Origin: Gigantopelta aegis
Lineage: Eukaryota > Mollusca > Gastropoda > Neomphalida > Peltospiridae
NCBI RefSeq assembly: GCF_016097555.1
Contig: NC_054704.1
Location: 100,190,716-100,254,715, forward strand
Direction: 5' to 3'
Length of the DNA: 64,000 bases
Shown: one piece after another, positions 36,831 to 50,900 of the stretch
How the letters are laid out: every line of letters begins with the position of its first letter
How positions within the stretch are numbered: position 1 is the stretch's first letter
Program-made: the position numbers and the translations under genes
The notes under the pieces: model-generated
What the model was told of the DNA's origin: nothing
Database searches by the model: none
The model's input: the letters and a program-made list of their open reading frames with translations, nothing else

Positions 36831-39800
36831 TGTGTGTATCTATATGTATGTGTATGTGTGCATATATGTATATATGAAATAAGTTATAATTTTATTATTA
36901 TTGTACATTTGTAAGACGATGACTCAAGGCACCCCAACCTTGACATTGCCAGTGATCTAGGGTAATAAAGTTTATATATAAAAAAAAGAAGAAAAAAAAA
37001 AAGTGCTCTACTAAAGTAATCTATTTAATAACAGTGACATCGTGTTTCTATCGGAATGCTGGTTAAATGTGAACACCAATATAAGTCTTGAAGGTTATAC
37101 CAGTGTGGTAGTGCCAAGGAAGAGGTGTCGAGGTGGTGGACTGGTATTACTATATAAAGAATATTTAAATGATAATATTGAAATTTTAAACATGGAACAC
37201 GATAGCATAATTTGGATAAGATGTGATAAATCGCTGTTTGTTGACAATGTAGATAATTATTTATGTTTTGTATATTTACCACCAGATCGAAGTGAGTTTT
37301 ATACAGTATATGATTGTGACTTATTCCAAACATTGGAAGAAAATATTGAATATTTTAAAGATCAGGGGCATGTTATACTGATGGGCGATTTTAATGGGCG
37401 TGTTGGCCAAGAGAGTGATTTTATAGAAAATGATAAAGCATTCTTTGATGATATCGGTTGCTTTCCTAAGCTATTTGATTACGAGAGCGATATTTACTGT
37501 AAAAGAAACTCGGAAGATGTGAAAGTAAACGCCATGGGACGATGTTTATTAAACATGTGTATAGCGTCTGGCGTAAGAATAGTAAACGGCAGGTCGGCTA
37601 GTGACTGCACCGGAAAAATCACATTCTATAACAAAAACGGAACAAGCTTAATAGATTATTGTATTGTAGATAAATATTCTTTAGATGTTATACACGATTT
37701 CTTTGTTGGGGATTTTAATATTTACTCTGATCATGCACCTATATTCATGTTATTAAGAAAACCAGATGGTGTAAATGAACCAATGTGTACTTGTAAAAGT
37801 GGTAACAAAACATATATATACGAGTGGAATACTGATAAAAAAGAAACAGCGCTTAACAATGTTACTTCTAGGCAAAACGAACTCAGTGCATGCATTGATG
37901 ATCTTATTCTTAATAAAACTTCTGTTAATGAGTGCGTTAATAACTTGACAGTGCTGCTACAAGATATTTTTGACGAGACCTGTTTAAGCGCGAAACGCGA
38001 ACGGGTAACAACTGCTCAGTACACACAAACACACGCGGTATTGTTCATGAAGACAAGCCTTGGTTCAATGAGGAATGCACCAAGTTGTATAATAGGTACA
38101 GGTATACTCTCCGACAATTCAATTACAATCGTAGCCATCTGAATAGATTCAAATTATCAGAAGCTAAGAACAAATACAAGTTATTACAAAGGAAACTGCG
38201 TTCATCTTACCTGATGCAAGAAGGAAATATGATTGGTACTCTCAGGAAAAACAACCCAAAAGCATTTTACAAGAAATATAATAAATCTAAAAAAAGGCAT
38301 AACTGTAACATAACAATAGACGAATTTGTTAAATACTTCAAAGACCTCGTTGGTTCTAAGCAAGACGATAATACACAAGGAACGAACGATTGCACTGATC
38401 AAGATAATCAAGCCTTGTATGAAGAATTAGACAGTCGAAATACTGAACAAGAGATCCTATTTGCGTTAAGTAAAGTTAAACATAACAAAAGCCCCGGAAT
38501 AGATGGTATATTATATGAGTTTTTCACGGAATGTAAAGATATAATGGTACCTATTCTCTGTAAACTTTTTAATGTTATTTTAGATTCGGGTATCTTTCCA
38601 GAGAACTGGTGCAACGGCACTATTATCCCCATATTTAAAAAGGGAGATAAAAACGATGTAAACAATTATAGAGGTATTACTCTCATGAGCCACTTAGCAA
38701 AATTGTTTACCTCAATTTTAAACAATAGATTACTGAATGTGAGTTCAACCTACAATATAATATCTGGTGCCCAGTTTGGCTTCAGGCCTGGTTTCAGCAC
38801 AGTTGACGCTATTTTTGCTTTACATAGCCTTATAACTCTTACGCTTGGCAATAAGAAAGGACTATATTGTGCCTTTATTGACTATAGTAAAACATTTGAT
38901 AATGTTGAACATAAGGCATTATGGCTAAAAATTTATAAATTAGGATTAAATAGCAAGCTTGTAAATGTTGTAAAATCAATGTATGGTCAGATCAAATCAT
39001 GTGTTAAATATCAGGGGAAAATATCTGAATCGTTCTGGTACAAATCTGGTCTAATTCAGGGAGAAGCCCTCTCGCCATTTTTATTTTCTTTATTTGTCAA
39101 TGATTTAGAAATGGAACTGTTAAATACCACGGACTGTCTATACCAGTTAAATATGCTTCACCTCTGTCTTCTAATGTACGCCGATGATACAGTATTGTTC
39201 TCTGAAAGTGTACATGAATTGCAGAGTATGTTAGACACTTTGTATATATACACAATTGAGTGGAATTTAGAAGTAAATATTAATAAAAGTAAAATCATAG
39301 TATTCAGAAAAGGTGGAAATGTGAAACCTGAAGAAAAGTGAACAAACTTTAGAAATTGTCGATAGTTTTAACTACCTGGGGGTCTGTCTTCATTATAATG
39401 GAAAATTTAACACCTCTCAGAAGGTAATATGCAACCAAGGTAGAAAAGCTATGGCTGCTTTATTTGCTAAAACTAGTAACTATTTTTTAAATGCAGAAAC
39501 CTTACTATCATTGTTTGATACATATATTCGTAGTATTTTAACTTATGGGTGTGAAGTGTGGGGTTTTAACAGAGCAAACAGCCACGAGATTCTACATTTG
39601 CAATTTTGTAAACGTATTTTAGGCGTGAAACGGAGCACTACTAATATGATGGTGTATTATGAATTAGGCCGATCACCTCTGTATATCAGTAGGAATATAC
39701 GAATTGTAAAATATTGGATAAAGTTGTTGAATACAGATAACTGTATTTTAAAAGAGTGTTATACCGCCCTCTATGACGAGTGCATAAGAAAACCGCGTAC

Positions 39801-42800
39801 CATCAACTGGGTTAGTCAAGTACGAGACCTCCTTCTCACTAATGGTTTTGGCTATATATGGTACAATCAAAATGTAGAAAATAGCAGAACATTTTTATCA
39901 TTATTCAAGCAGAGAATGACAGATCAATTTATTCAGGCTATGTTTGCTGTAGTTAATAATTCTCCAAAGTGTCTCCTATACAAATTCATTGTTAATAATT
40001 TTTGTCTACAACCTTACCTTCAGAAACCTATCGCCCTGAAATATAAACGTATTTTGAGTAAATTTAGACTTTCTGCACATATTCTCTCCATAGAAACGGG
40101 CAGATACCATCATATCGATAGAAGCAATAGGATATGTAATCTCTGCAACATGAATGTACTAGAAGACGAATATCACTTTGTTCTAGTTTGTCCTTTCTAC
40201 TATACTATAAGAGATAAATATATTAAAACTTATTATTATAATAAACCATCAACTCTGAAATTAACACAATTACTGTCCACCGATAACTCAAGAGAGTTAA
40301 TTAAACTGTGTAAATACTTGATAACTGCTACCACACATAGAACAGACAACCTTGATTTATGAGTATGTTTTTATTTATGTATTTATTTCATTACTGTATT
40401 TTACTATCGACTGTGATAACTTTTAATAGGTCTATCCTGTAGACCTCACCATTCCCCGCAATGTGTACAATGTATTATTTTATTGTAAATATGTTTGTAT
40501 GCCTATAAAATGTATATTTTTTGGCAAATAATAAACTACTTAAACCTACGTACTAGTGTCGTTAAACAAAACAAACTTGAACTTTACATATGTTATTGTC
40601 TATATCATGAATTGAGGTGTACATCTCATGGATATAATACAACAGTTAATTTTGCTATCAGTGACACCGAATACATTTATGGTGTGCGACTTTTCATTCC
40701 GCGGAATTCTTGAATTATATTATAATTATATCTAATATACCAGCCATTGGGCACTGGCTGGGATGGAATCAATCCTAATTTAAAAGATCATTTAATTACT
40801 TTTGAAAATTAGATTTCCTGAAATGCTTTTTTCTGCATCCTACTAATAAATGTGGATGCATGCTTGACAAAGTCGAAAACCTAGCTACTAACCTGCTTTT
40901 CTCTATTCATTGTTTGTACAGACACACCGGCATCGGTGATGTAGTGGTTAAGCCATTGGACATAAGACTGGTAGGTACTGAGTTCGCATCCAAGTACCGG
41001 GTCCCAACCAGAGCGAGTTTTAATGACTTAATGGGTAGGTGTAAGGCCACTTCACCCACTTTTCTCTTACTAGTCATTAACAACCTATCACTAACTGTCC
41101 TAGACATACAGCCCACATAGCTGAGGTGCGTGCCTAGGACAGCGTGTTTGAACCTTAAATGTATATAAGCACGAAAATAACTATAAACTACAATTTTGAA
41201 TAGCCAACTAGTATACTGAAAAATAATAATATATTTTTTATTATTTTTTATTTTTTTCAGAAAGACGTTGTAAAACGTGTTGCCAGATTACTGGGTAAAA
41301 AAAAGTTTGTGGAAACTCCAAAGGTTTGCAGAAACATCAAGGCACTTATTCGTTTCCGGGCCATAGTGCGCTCTGTGTGGCACATTATCCGCCTGTCGGC
41401 CATCACGAGTCGCCAACTGAAGGAAATGGAGGAGAACTTGGATTTCGAGGTCAAGGACCAAGGCAAGGTCTTATGCTTTGACCTTCAGAGTTTCAAGAGC
41501 GCCAGAAACAGTGTCAACGGGCTGTCGAAACGGGCAAAGGAGGCCATTTGCAAACCTCCCAGTAAAAGATCGGATAGTGACATTCAGTGCTTGCTGGTAA
41601 ATATTCAGATAGACATATAGACTATCAAATTAGATAAGGGAGGCCATTAGCAAATCATTTGGACAAAAATATAGTAATAATCCATATTATTGTAGAAGAT
41701 TGGAAAATTCATGAACATGGAAATATGTTTTTTTTTTTTTTATACGATTTGTTTTCCATTCATACATGTAGATATGTTTTTTTTCAGTCACTGTCAGTGA
41801 CGATGTGTGACGTGGTTCGCTGATAAAGATTTCGATCACAATGTTAGCACAAACCAAAATATGACAAGAAAGTGAAGGAATTTCTAAACATTAATTAGTT
41901 AACTTTTGTTTGCTAATATACATATTGAGGCAGTGTTTCTGACAGAAAGAAATGTTTGGGTATGGCGCTATGAAAGTGAATATTTACATGCTGGATGCAA
42001 CCGCAGTCAGTAGGGGGCATGGGGCGACTACCCCAGAAGAAAAAATGGGCTAGGGTTAAGAAACTTATACAAAGTGCTAAAAGTCATTAATTTTGTCAAA
42101 AGGTCAACTTCAAAAAATAAAATCTGCAAAACCAAATTTGGGAATGGCGCCATACCCATTTGAAACACGTTTTAACACACGTTCCATCAATTAATGGCAT
42201 ACAACACTTGGTAGCCATGGGGCGGGACATAGCCCGGTAAAGTGGTTCGCTTGATGTGCGGTCGGTTTGGGATCAATCCCCGTCAATGGACCCGTTGGGT
42301 TATTTCTCGTTCCAGCCAGTGCACTACGTCTGGTACACCAAATGTGCTATCCTGTCTGTGCGATGGTGCATATAAAAGATCCCGTGCTATTAATGCAAAA
42401 ATGTAGCGGGTTTCCTCTCTAAGACTATATAGCCGATGTGCTCTAGTGGTGTCGTTAAACAAAACAAACCTTTTGATAGCAAAGTATAACCTGTAACAAA
42501 GACAAAATAAGAAAATACTAGTAAATATTCATAAACTACTGCGACGCTAACATTGGCGACAGTCTTAAAGATCCACAATCATGGCACATTATTAATACAC
42601 AGTATATCAAACAAATACATAAACATTACAGTATTAAAAAAAAAAACCCCCCAAAACCCCCATCCCAGTTATTAATAAAGTTACTTTTTGTAAAACGCTT
42701 GGGGAAAAAACCCACTGCTCTGTCGATTTGACCCACATCAGACCTGTGACGTAGTATCAGGCGTTCTGTTAGTAGGTCAACATGCCAACAGCAGATAACG

Positions 42801-44420
42801 ATTGTTCGAAAAACTGCTGATTCTTAACAGACGCTAGTTTGGACATTTTGGTCTTATTAACACATTTGTACATCTACTCTAATAGTAACTCGATTAGTGA
42901 GGAAGTGGTATATAAGCACGTTAAGCTAAGTTACCTACAACAGCTTGTTCTGAATGTGCACGTAAAGCCCTATGACCTGACCTGACCTGTTACCTACCTA
43001 CCTGTGAACAGCAGGACACAAGTTCAGTCCCGACTTTTGAAAGTGGGATATCAACATTTGACTGTAATAAAAATATGTGTTCAGATCAGAACGCATTTAA
43101 AACAACAAGCAAAATAAATAACATTATTTTATTGATTAATATCACATAAAATAGGGATCTGAATTTATTGTCTTAGACAGATCGGTATGATGGAATGTAG
43201 GTATGAACACATGCAAATAATACGATTTATCTTGCTACCTACACCCGTTACTACAGGTGTTGTTCACTGTTTGTCAAGCTTTCAAAGAGGCGCGATTATT
43301 TCATAACACTTTCTGTGGTGTCCTAATTACTGGGAAACTGCCGTCATTGTTAAAAGGTGACCACTGGCAGGCAGTAGGTATGATCGCATGCCGGTGTAGA
43401 CAGTATAGGGGCAAGATCACGCGCCGGTGTAGACAGAGCTAATTACTACATGAAAGGTTCTTTTGTTCTTGAATTTGCATCCGAAGTCCGGAATAGAAGG
43501 CATCCGATGTCAACAGATTTTTTGTTTCCTAAAAAAATTAACGGTAGCTGAACGGGACTTTAAAACTGTGCCGCTTTACACATATTGCCGGTTTAGATAG
43601 ATGCCAGTTTGGACAGAGTCCACCCTGTGTGTGTGTGTGTGTGTGTATTGTGTGTGCGTGCGTGCGTGTGTGTGTGTATATATGAACTGGGTGTGTGTGT
43701 ATGTATGTATATATATATATATATAAAGTTGGTATTTAATTATGAAATACAAGCTCCATATATTTTTTATTGTTCTAGGCTTGGTACCCTCCACTGGCGT
43801 AGGCAGGATTTTATATCGGGGGGGGGGGGGGGGGGTAACCCACACTATGTATATACATGTGTATATATGATTTTATATAATTTAATAGTTTAAACAAAAA
43901 AAATTTGATGGGGTGGGTTCCTGTAGGTCCCCTTCCTACGCCACTGCAGGGACGGCGCATGGCCTAACACTTTTCAAAGAAGCACTTTTGTGGGTTATAT
44001 TTGTTTTATCTGTGAAAGTGTCCTCAATTGAATTCGAAAGAAGAGTCGTACTACTATATTTTACACTGCCGCCCCTGCTCGGGTACCCTCCCCATCTCCT
44101 CCTCCCCTCCCCCCCTTTTGAGCTCTAGTTTAGCTCGTGCTCGTCGTGGTTTCTTGTTTGCTGTATCATTCGCAAAAAAAAATAGGTGTCATATTTATCG
44201 TCCACCAGGGATGAAGTGGTCACTGCAGATCCTATCCCATCGTGATGGTCCTTTCCATTACGCACGGGTTCTGTTTAAGAACCACTTCCATGCAAACCCT
44301 GTGATTGTCGGTTTGTTTAAAGTTCGGAATTAAACAACAAAAACAATAGTGAATTACGTTTTTGATAAACGTTGACCTTTAATACATTTTTTTTTTTGGT
44401 GTGTGTGCGCGAGCGCGCGC

Positions 44421-44451
<31 letters not shown>

Positions 44452-47400
44452 TAGTTTGGTGTCAGCTAACCTAATATACGCAATATTATTATTTTTTTCA
44501 ACAGTATTTTATTTATTACTTCAAAGGAAATCATCAACAGAGTGCTGTTCTTTCACGAGTACAACGAGCACGTGCGCTCAGCGATCGCGGCCATTATCCA
44601 GTACGACGAGCTGGAGACTGGCCGAGTGGTGGTCAAGCAGGGCCACCAAGGGACACAGATCTACTTCGTCGTGTCCGGCAGGCTCAAGTGTTATATGACC
44701 GAGACGGATACTGAAACGGGTGAGAACTAGAGGTGTGACGATACGGCGATATAGTATCGTATCGCGATACGAGTCAACGATACGATGTATCGATTTACAA
44801 CAGCTGTATCGATATATACAATCGATTGTAGCTTCTTTTGTTCGCGTTACGTATCGTATCGGGATATGTATCGTATCGCTACCTACTCGTATTGTTACAC
44901 CTCTGGTAAGAATGCACTAGTTGCCAATACAAATATTGTGTCGGTAAGGTCAAAAGGTCATCATTTGTCGGAAACTTAAATCCAGAAATTCGAAGTCTCC
45001 ACTCCCCTCCCGTCTTGGACAGAACTCTGGCACAGGTTGATGTGTCCACGTGAAGCTTGCCAAAAAGTATTCACACCTGCATGCTGGGTTCGAATCTTAA
45101 TACTGATGCAAACGGAATAAAAGTCTGTAGAAGTGAGTGTCACCCCCCCCCCCCCCCCCCCCCCCCCAATTGACCTCCCGACTCTGTCTGCTAGGAATAC
45201 AAGTCATAGGCCTAGTAAACACACACCAGCTGACCTCCAGACACTGTCTGCTAGAAATACAAGTCATAACCGGCCTCGGTGGCGTCGTGGCAGGCCATCG
45301 GTCTACAAACTGGTAGGTACTGGGTTCGGATCCCAGTCAAGGCATGGGATTTTTAATCCAGATACCGACTCCAATCCCTGAGTGAGTGCTCCGCAAGGCT
45401 CAATGGGTAGGTGTAAACCACTTGCACCGACCAGTGATCCATGACTGGTTCAACAAAGGCCATGGTTTGTGCTATCCTGCCTGTGGGAAGCGCAAATAAA
45501 AGACCCCTTGCTGCTAATCGGAAGAGTAGCCCATGTAGTGGCGACAGCGGGTTTCCTCTCAAAATCTTTGTGATCCTTAACCATATGTCTGACGTCATAT
45601 AACCGTAAATAAAATGTGTTGAGTGCGTCGTTAACTAAAACATTTCTTTCTTTCTTTCTACAAGTCATAGGTCTAGTAAACACACACCAATTGACCTCCC
45701 GACTCTTTGTCTGCTAGGAATACAAGTCATAGGTCTAGTAAATACACACCAATTGACCTCCCGACTCTGTCTGCTAGAAATACAAGTCATAGGTCTTGTA
45801 TATCTGGGAATGCTGATCTTACTACTAGGATTCAAAGTCCGGGCTCTGGACAATCGGGGTGGGGTGGGGGTGGAGCACAGTAAAGAACGGTTAGCTAAGT
45901 TTGGTCGTTCCAGTCTTGAGGCCGGCGTTTTGTATTTCAGGTCGCTACAGAGTGCAGTACTTGAATGAGTTCACAGTAGGTACACACTTCGGCAGTCTGT
46001 TTCCAAGAGAACTGCTCAAACGTGACGTCACACTTGTCTGCAAAGGTAAAATAAATGGCTTGCGTGTGTATATTTTAAAAGTATTATAACTTATTAAAAA
46101 TGATTGTGTGTGTTAGATGATAGGTTAGAAAGCATTAAAACGTTTCTTCAGAAATAAGATGGGGCGGAGCGAAACGTCTTAAGCCTTCTAAACAATTTAG
46201 ACGGCATTTCATAGGTTCATTACTTGATATGGGCGGGGCAAGCGTCATTGCGTGTTCGCGCCAGTGGTTTTAACGTCATTCGTACAGCTCTTGATTTGAT
46301 TGATTAAAACTTATTTTCGTGCTTATATCCAATTGAGGTTCAAGCACGCTGTCCTGGGCACATATACCTGAGGGTATATATATATATATATATATATATA
46401 TACTCTTCAAAAAAAGAAACGCAAAAGGGTACAAATGGGTTATAACTCCGATTTTATGTTTCCTACCGGTTCATGCTTTGTGAATATAAGGTCATTGCAT
46501 GTCCCAAACACATTCCCACGGTTACATTCGATAAAACGCAGCTACTGTACAATAAAGTTCCAAAATGTGAATATTCGCAAAAACGCAGCCACGTGCAAAC
46601 CATGTCACCACTGCACGTGCGTTGTCTTCACGTGCAACATGAACACAGACAGTATAAAAGTGCAGGGTGTTCGCTTGCCTGGCCTCTGTATCTGGCCGAC
46701 AGTTGACAATCCAGGACATGACACGTCTCAGTGAACCGCAGAGAAACAATGCCATCGGCCGACTAGACGCAGGCGAATCCAGAACGGCCGTTGCCAGGGC
46801 ATTCCATGTGTCCCCAAGCACCATCTCCAGACTGTGGGACCGTTACCAGCAACATGGATCAACACGTGACCTCCCTAGATCCGGTCGACCACGGGTCACT
46901 ACCCCCGGGCAGGACCGCTACATCCGGGTACGCCACCTTCGGAAACGATTGACTACTGCCACCTCCAAAGCCGCAGCAATACCAGGTTTGCGCAGGATAT
47001 CCGACCAGACCGTACGGAACCGCCTACGTGAGGTAGGAATTCGTGCCAGACGTCCAGTTCGAGGTGTCATCTTAACACCACAACACCGTCGACTCCGACT
47101 GCAGTGGTGCCAGATTCATCGACAATGGCCTCAACTGCGATGGAGACAGGTGTGGTTCAGTGACGAGTCTCGATTTCTGCTCCGACGTCATGATGGAAGA
47201 TGTCGCGTGTATAGGCGTCGTGGTGAACGTTATGCGGCAAACTGCGTGCAGGAAGTGGACAGATTCGGCGGGGGTAGTGTCATGGTGTGGGCAGCCATCT
47301 CACACACTGGCAGAACTGACCTGGTCCACGTGCAGGGCAACCTGAATGTACAGGGCTACATTGACCAGATCCTCCGGCCACACATCGTTCCAGTTATGGC

Positions 47401-47873
47401 CAACGCCAACGCAGTGTTCCAACATGACAACGCCAGGCCTCACACAGCACGTCTCACAACGGCTTTCCTACAGAACAACAACATTAATGTCCTTCCTTGG
47501 CCATCGATATCACCGGATTTGAACCCAATTGAGCATCTATGGGACGAGTTGGACCGACGCCTCCAACAGCGACAACCACAGCCCCAGACCCTGCCCGAGC
47601 TGGCAGCAGCCTTGCAGGCCGAGTGGGCCACCATCCCCCGGGACGTCATCCGTACTCTGGTTGCTTCAATGGGCAGGCGGTGCCAGGCAGTTGTCAACAC
47701 ACGCGGAGGCCACACCCGGTATTGACTCCAGATGACCTTGACCTTGGTGGTGTGTCCTATCACTTACTCACAATACTTACTGCAACATTTGGTAATTATC
47801 GGACTCACCATTCAATAATTAAATCAATTCTCCAAATGTTACGACAATGTGGTTTTGCGTTTCTTCTTTTGAA

Positions 47874-47946
<73 letters not shown>

Positions 47947-50900
47947 CTGACACACACATATATATACTACTCAAAAGAATTTAAGGGTCAAAAATTTATA
48001 ACCAAATAAGTTTCAGAGTGTATTAGATTGATGATGTAAACTACACCAAATTTTTTATTTATTGTTCCATATTTACAAAAAACCACAAATAAACGTCACT
48101 GTATACAAGAAAGTCACATGACATGCTGTCAAAGTTGAAGGTTGTCAAACATGGATTTTACACATTAGAACATTCGTTTAATAGTGTGTGAATCCACCCC
48201 TGGCGCGAATACACTCGACACATCGTTGCCTCATGCTGTTGATCAGACGTCTGAAGAACTCTTGGGGAATGGCCTGCCACTCTGCCATAAGAAGTTGACC
48301 CAGATCATGAAGGTTGGCCGGAGGGGCATGGTTATCCCGAACTCGCCTGCCTAATTCGTCCCAGGTGTACTCTATTGGGGCCAAGTCAGGCGAATATGCT
48401 GGCCAATCCATCCTGGCGATACCTTGTTGTCTGAGAAAGTCCGTTACCACCCTGGCGCGGTGGGGTCTGGCATTGTCATCCTGCAGAACTGCCCCGCCGC
48501 CAATCTGCTGAAGGCCTGCTGAAGGCCTGGGAGAACCAACGGCCGGATAATCTCAGTCAGATAGCGGATTCCATTCAGATTGCCATCCACCACATAGAGG
48601 GGGGTCCTGTGGTGGATAGAGATGCCGCCCCACACCATGACGCTGCCACCACCGAACCGGTGACGTTGTCTAACGTTAACGTCAGCGAAGCGCTCCCCAG
48701 GACGTCTGTAGACACGAACCCGACCGTCGTTGAACTGGAGACTAAACCTGGACTCATCAATGAACATCACTCGACCCCACTAAACACGTTGCCACCGCAG
48801 ATGAAGCGTGCACCAGTGACGTCTGGCCGTTCTGTGACGTGGTAGGAGTGGTGGTCGAACAGCCTGGCGACGGCAGCGTAGATTATTGGCTCTCAGACGA
48901 TTGCGTATGGTTTGATCAGACACTCGAGTTCCAGTCGCAGTCCGAGCCATATTGGTGATGTAGCGGTCCTCTCTATTTGTAGTGCTTCGGGGTCTTCCCG
49001 AACGTGGACGATTTAGAACAGAATTCGTTGCTTGGTACCGTTGCCACAGTCGGCCAACGACACTCTGACTGACACCAAGTCTCAGAGCAACATTTCTTTG
49101 TGTATTGCCATCCTGAAGCCAAGCAATAGCCCTTCCTCGATCTTCGATAGTCAGCTGAAGTCGTACCATTGTCGAATTTGGAGTGTGCACCGTACACGAA
49201 CGCAAGCTCCAATTATACGGAAATTCAGCATTGGGAACATGGAATACACATGCAAAGCGTACAAATGAAGCGCTTTGTGAAAAAGCAAGTTATGGGCACT
49301 TAGCAGACCTTTCGCTTTCGCCCTAATTTACGTGCAAATGTAAGCATGTTTTCGCCATTAGAACTAGTCGACAGTGTCAATGACAGTGGATTTTAATTCA
49401 TTTATGGGTTGCTTAGACCCACTTTCGTCAAAATGGAACATTACCATGCGTGACATTATGGTCTAGCTAATATAATTGACATTCAGAAAATAATGTCAAA
49501 AATATCGTCTGACCCTTAAATTCTTTTGAGTAGTATATATATCCTGGAAAACAATTCTGGATAAACCCCTGCATAGTCTGTTCGTCAGTCTGTTTGTCCA
49601 TCTGTCCCACATATAGTGTTCTGAATGTGTGTTTTTTTCTTCACAATGCCATGATATATTGAGCTAATATTTGGTGTATAGCTTTATCATGTACTGTTAC
49701 AGATGACGTTTAACTTTCATGGAGATTTACGTATTTGTTACAGAGTTATGGCCCTTGAACTTAGTTGATTCGAACATTTGTTTACCCAGACTTGTTTTGC
49801 GCAAAGCCTCAAGATATTGCACTGAAATTTTGAGTATATTTTTATCACATTCTGTTACAGATAAAGTTTGACTTACATGGCAATTTACTCATTTTGACAG
49901 AGTTATGGCCCTTGAACTTAGTAGATATGAAAATTTGTTTTCCGGACTTTTGTTTTGCAACACTGAGATGACATTTTGTATAGCCTATAGCTTTATTATC
50001 TACTGTTATAGATCAAGTTTAATTTTCATGGCGACATACCAATTTTGTTCACAGAGTTATGGCCCTTGAATTTAAAAGATACAAACATTTGTTGGGTGCG
50101 GTAGCAGACATGTATTGCTTTAGCAGTACTCTCAGAATGCTTGTTAATTTCTACTGTAAGGAAAACTGCAATAGTTTGTGAAACTGTCACGACTGGGAAT
50201 GTACCGGCCTTGGTGGTGCAGTGTTTAAGCCATCGCAGGCTGGCAGGTACAGGGTTCGCAGCCCAGTACTGGCTCCAACCCAGAATTCTAAAGGGCTCAA
50301 TGGGTAGGTGTAAGGCCACTACACCCTCTTCTCTCTCACTAACCACTAACAGACAGCCCAGATAGCCGAGGTGTGTGCCCAGGACAGTGTGCTTGAACAT
50401 TAATTGGATATAAGCACGGAAATAAGTTGAAATGAACAGGGATTGTAATACATGGCTGATTGAACCCCCTCTATAAAACAATTTAGGGGTTGTTGCAGAT
50501 GTGTAACATGTGACTTTAAAAAAAAGAATATATACAAAAGACAATAACAATATTGCTATATGTATATTACTTGTAGTAAACAGTACTTTTAAACCTGTTA
50601 ATAAAGTATATTGGTAAAACAACAAACATTCTTGCTGGTGGGTTTCAGCCTTTTTCAAACTAACTAACTAACTAAATAAAAACATTATATTTTATTTATA
50701 GAACCATCAGAGTTATTAAGTATCTGCAAATATGATGTCCTGCAAATTCTGGAGAAAGATGAACTGCGACAACTTAACCAGTTTTACAATTGTTTGAAAA
50801 CGATGCCGTATTTTAAATCTTGGACTGATGAACAGATGCGTGAATGTGCCAGTGATGCCAAGTGCCAAGCATTCGAGGACAAGGAGGCAAGTGGTCAGGC

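Noticed and set aside
36685-36914. Cys-Val repeat frames
   Set aside because: (GT)n microsatellite.
44505-44526. Earlier acceptor for CNBD2-like exon 3 after acag at 44504
   Set aside because: Its frame does not join exon 2 in phase with the cNMP-binding domain; the AG at 44525-44526 does.
47539-48009. 156-codon frame overlapping the Tc1-1 transposase end
   Set aside because: Alternative frame of the transposase running into TA repeats.
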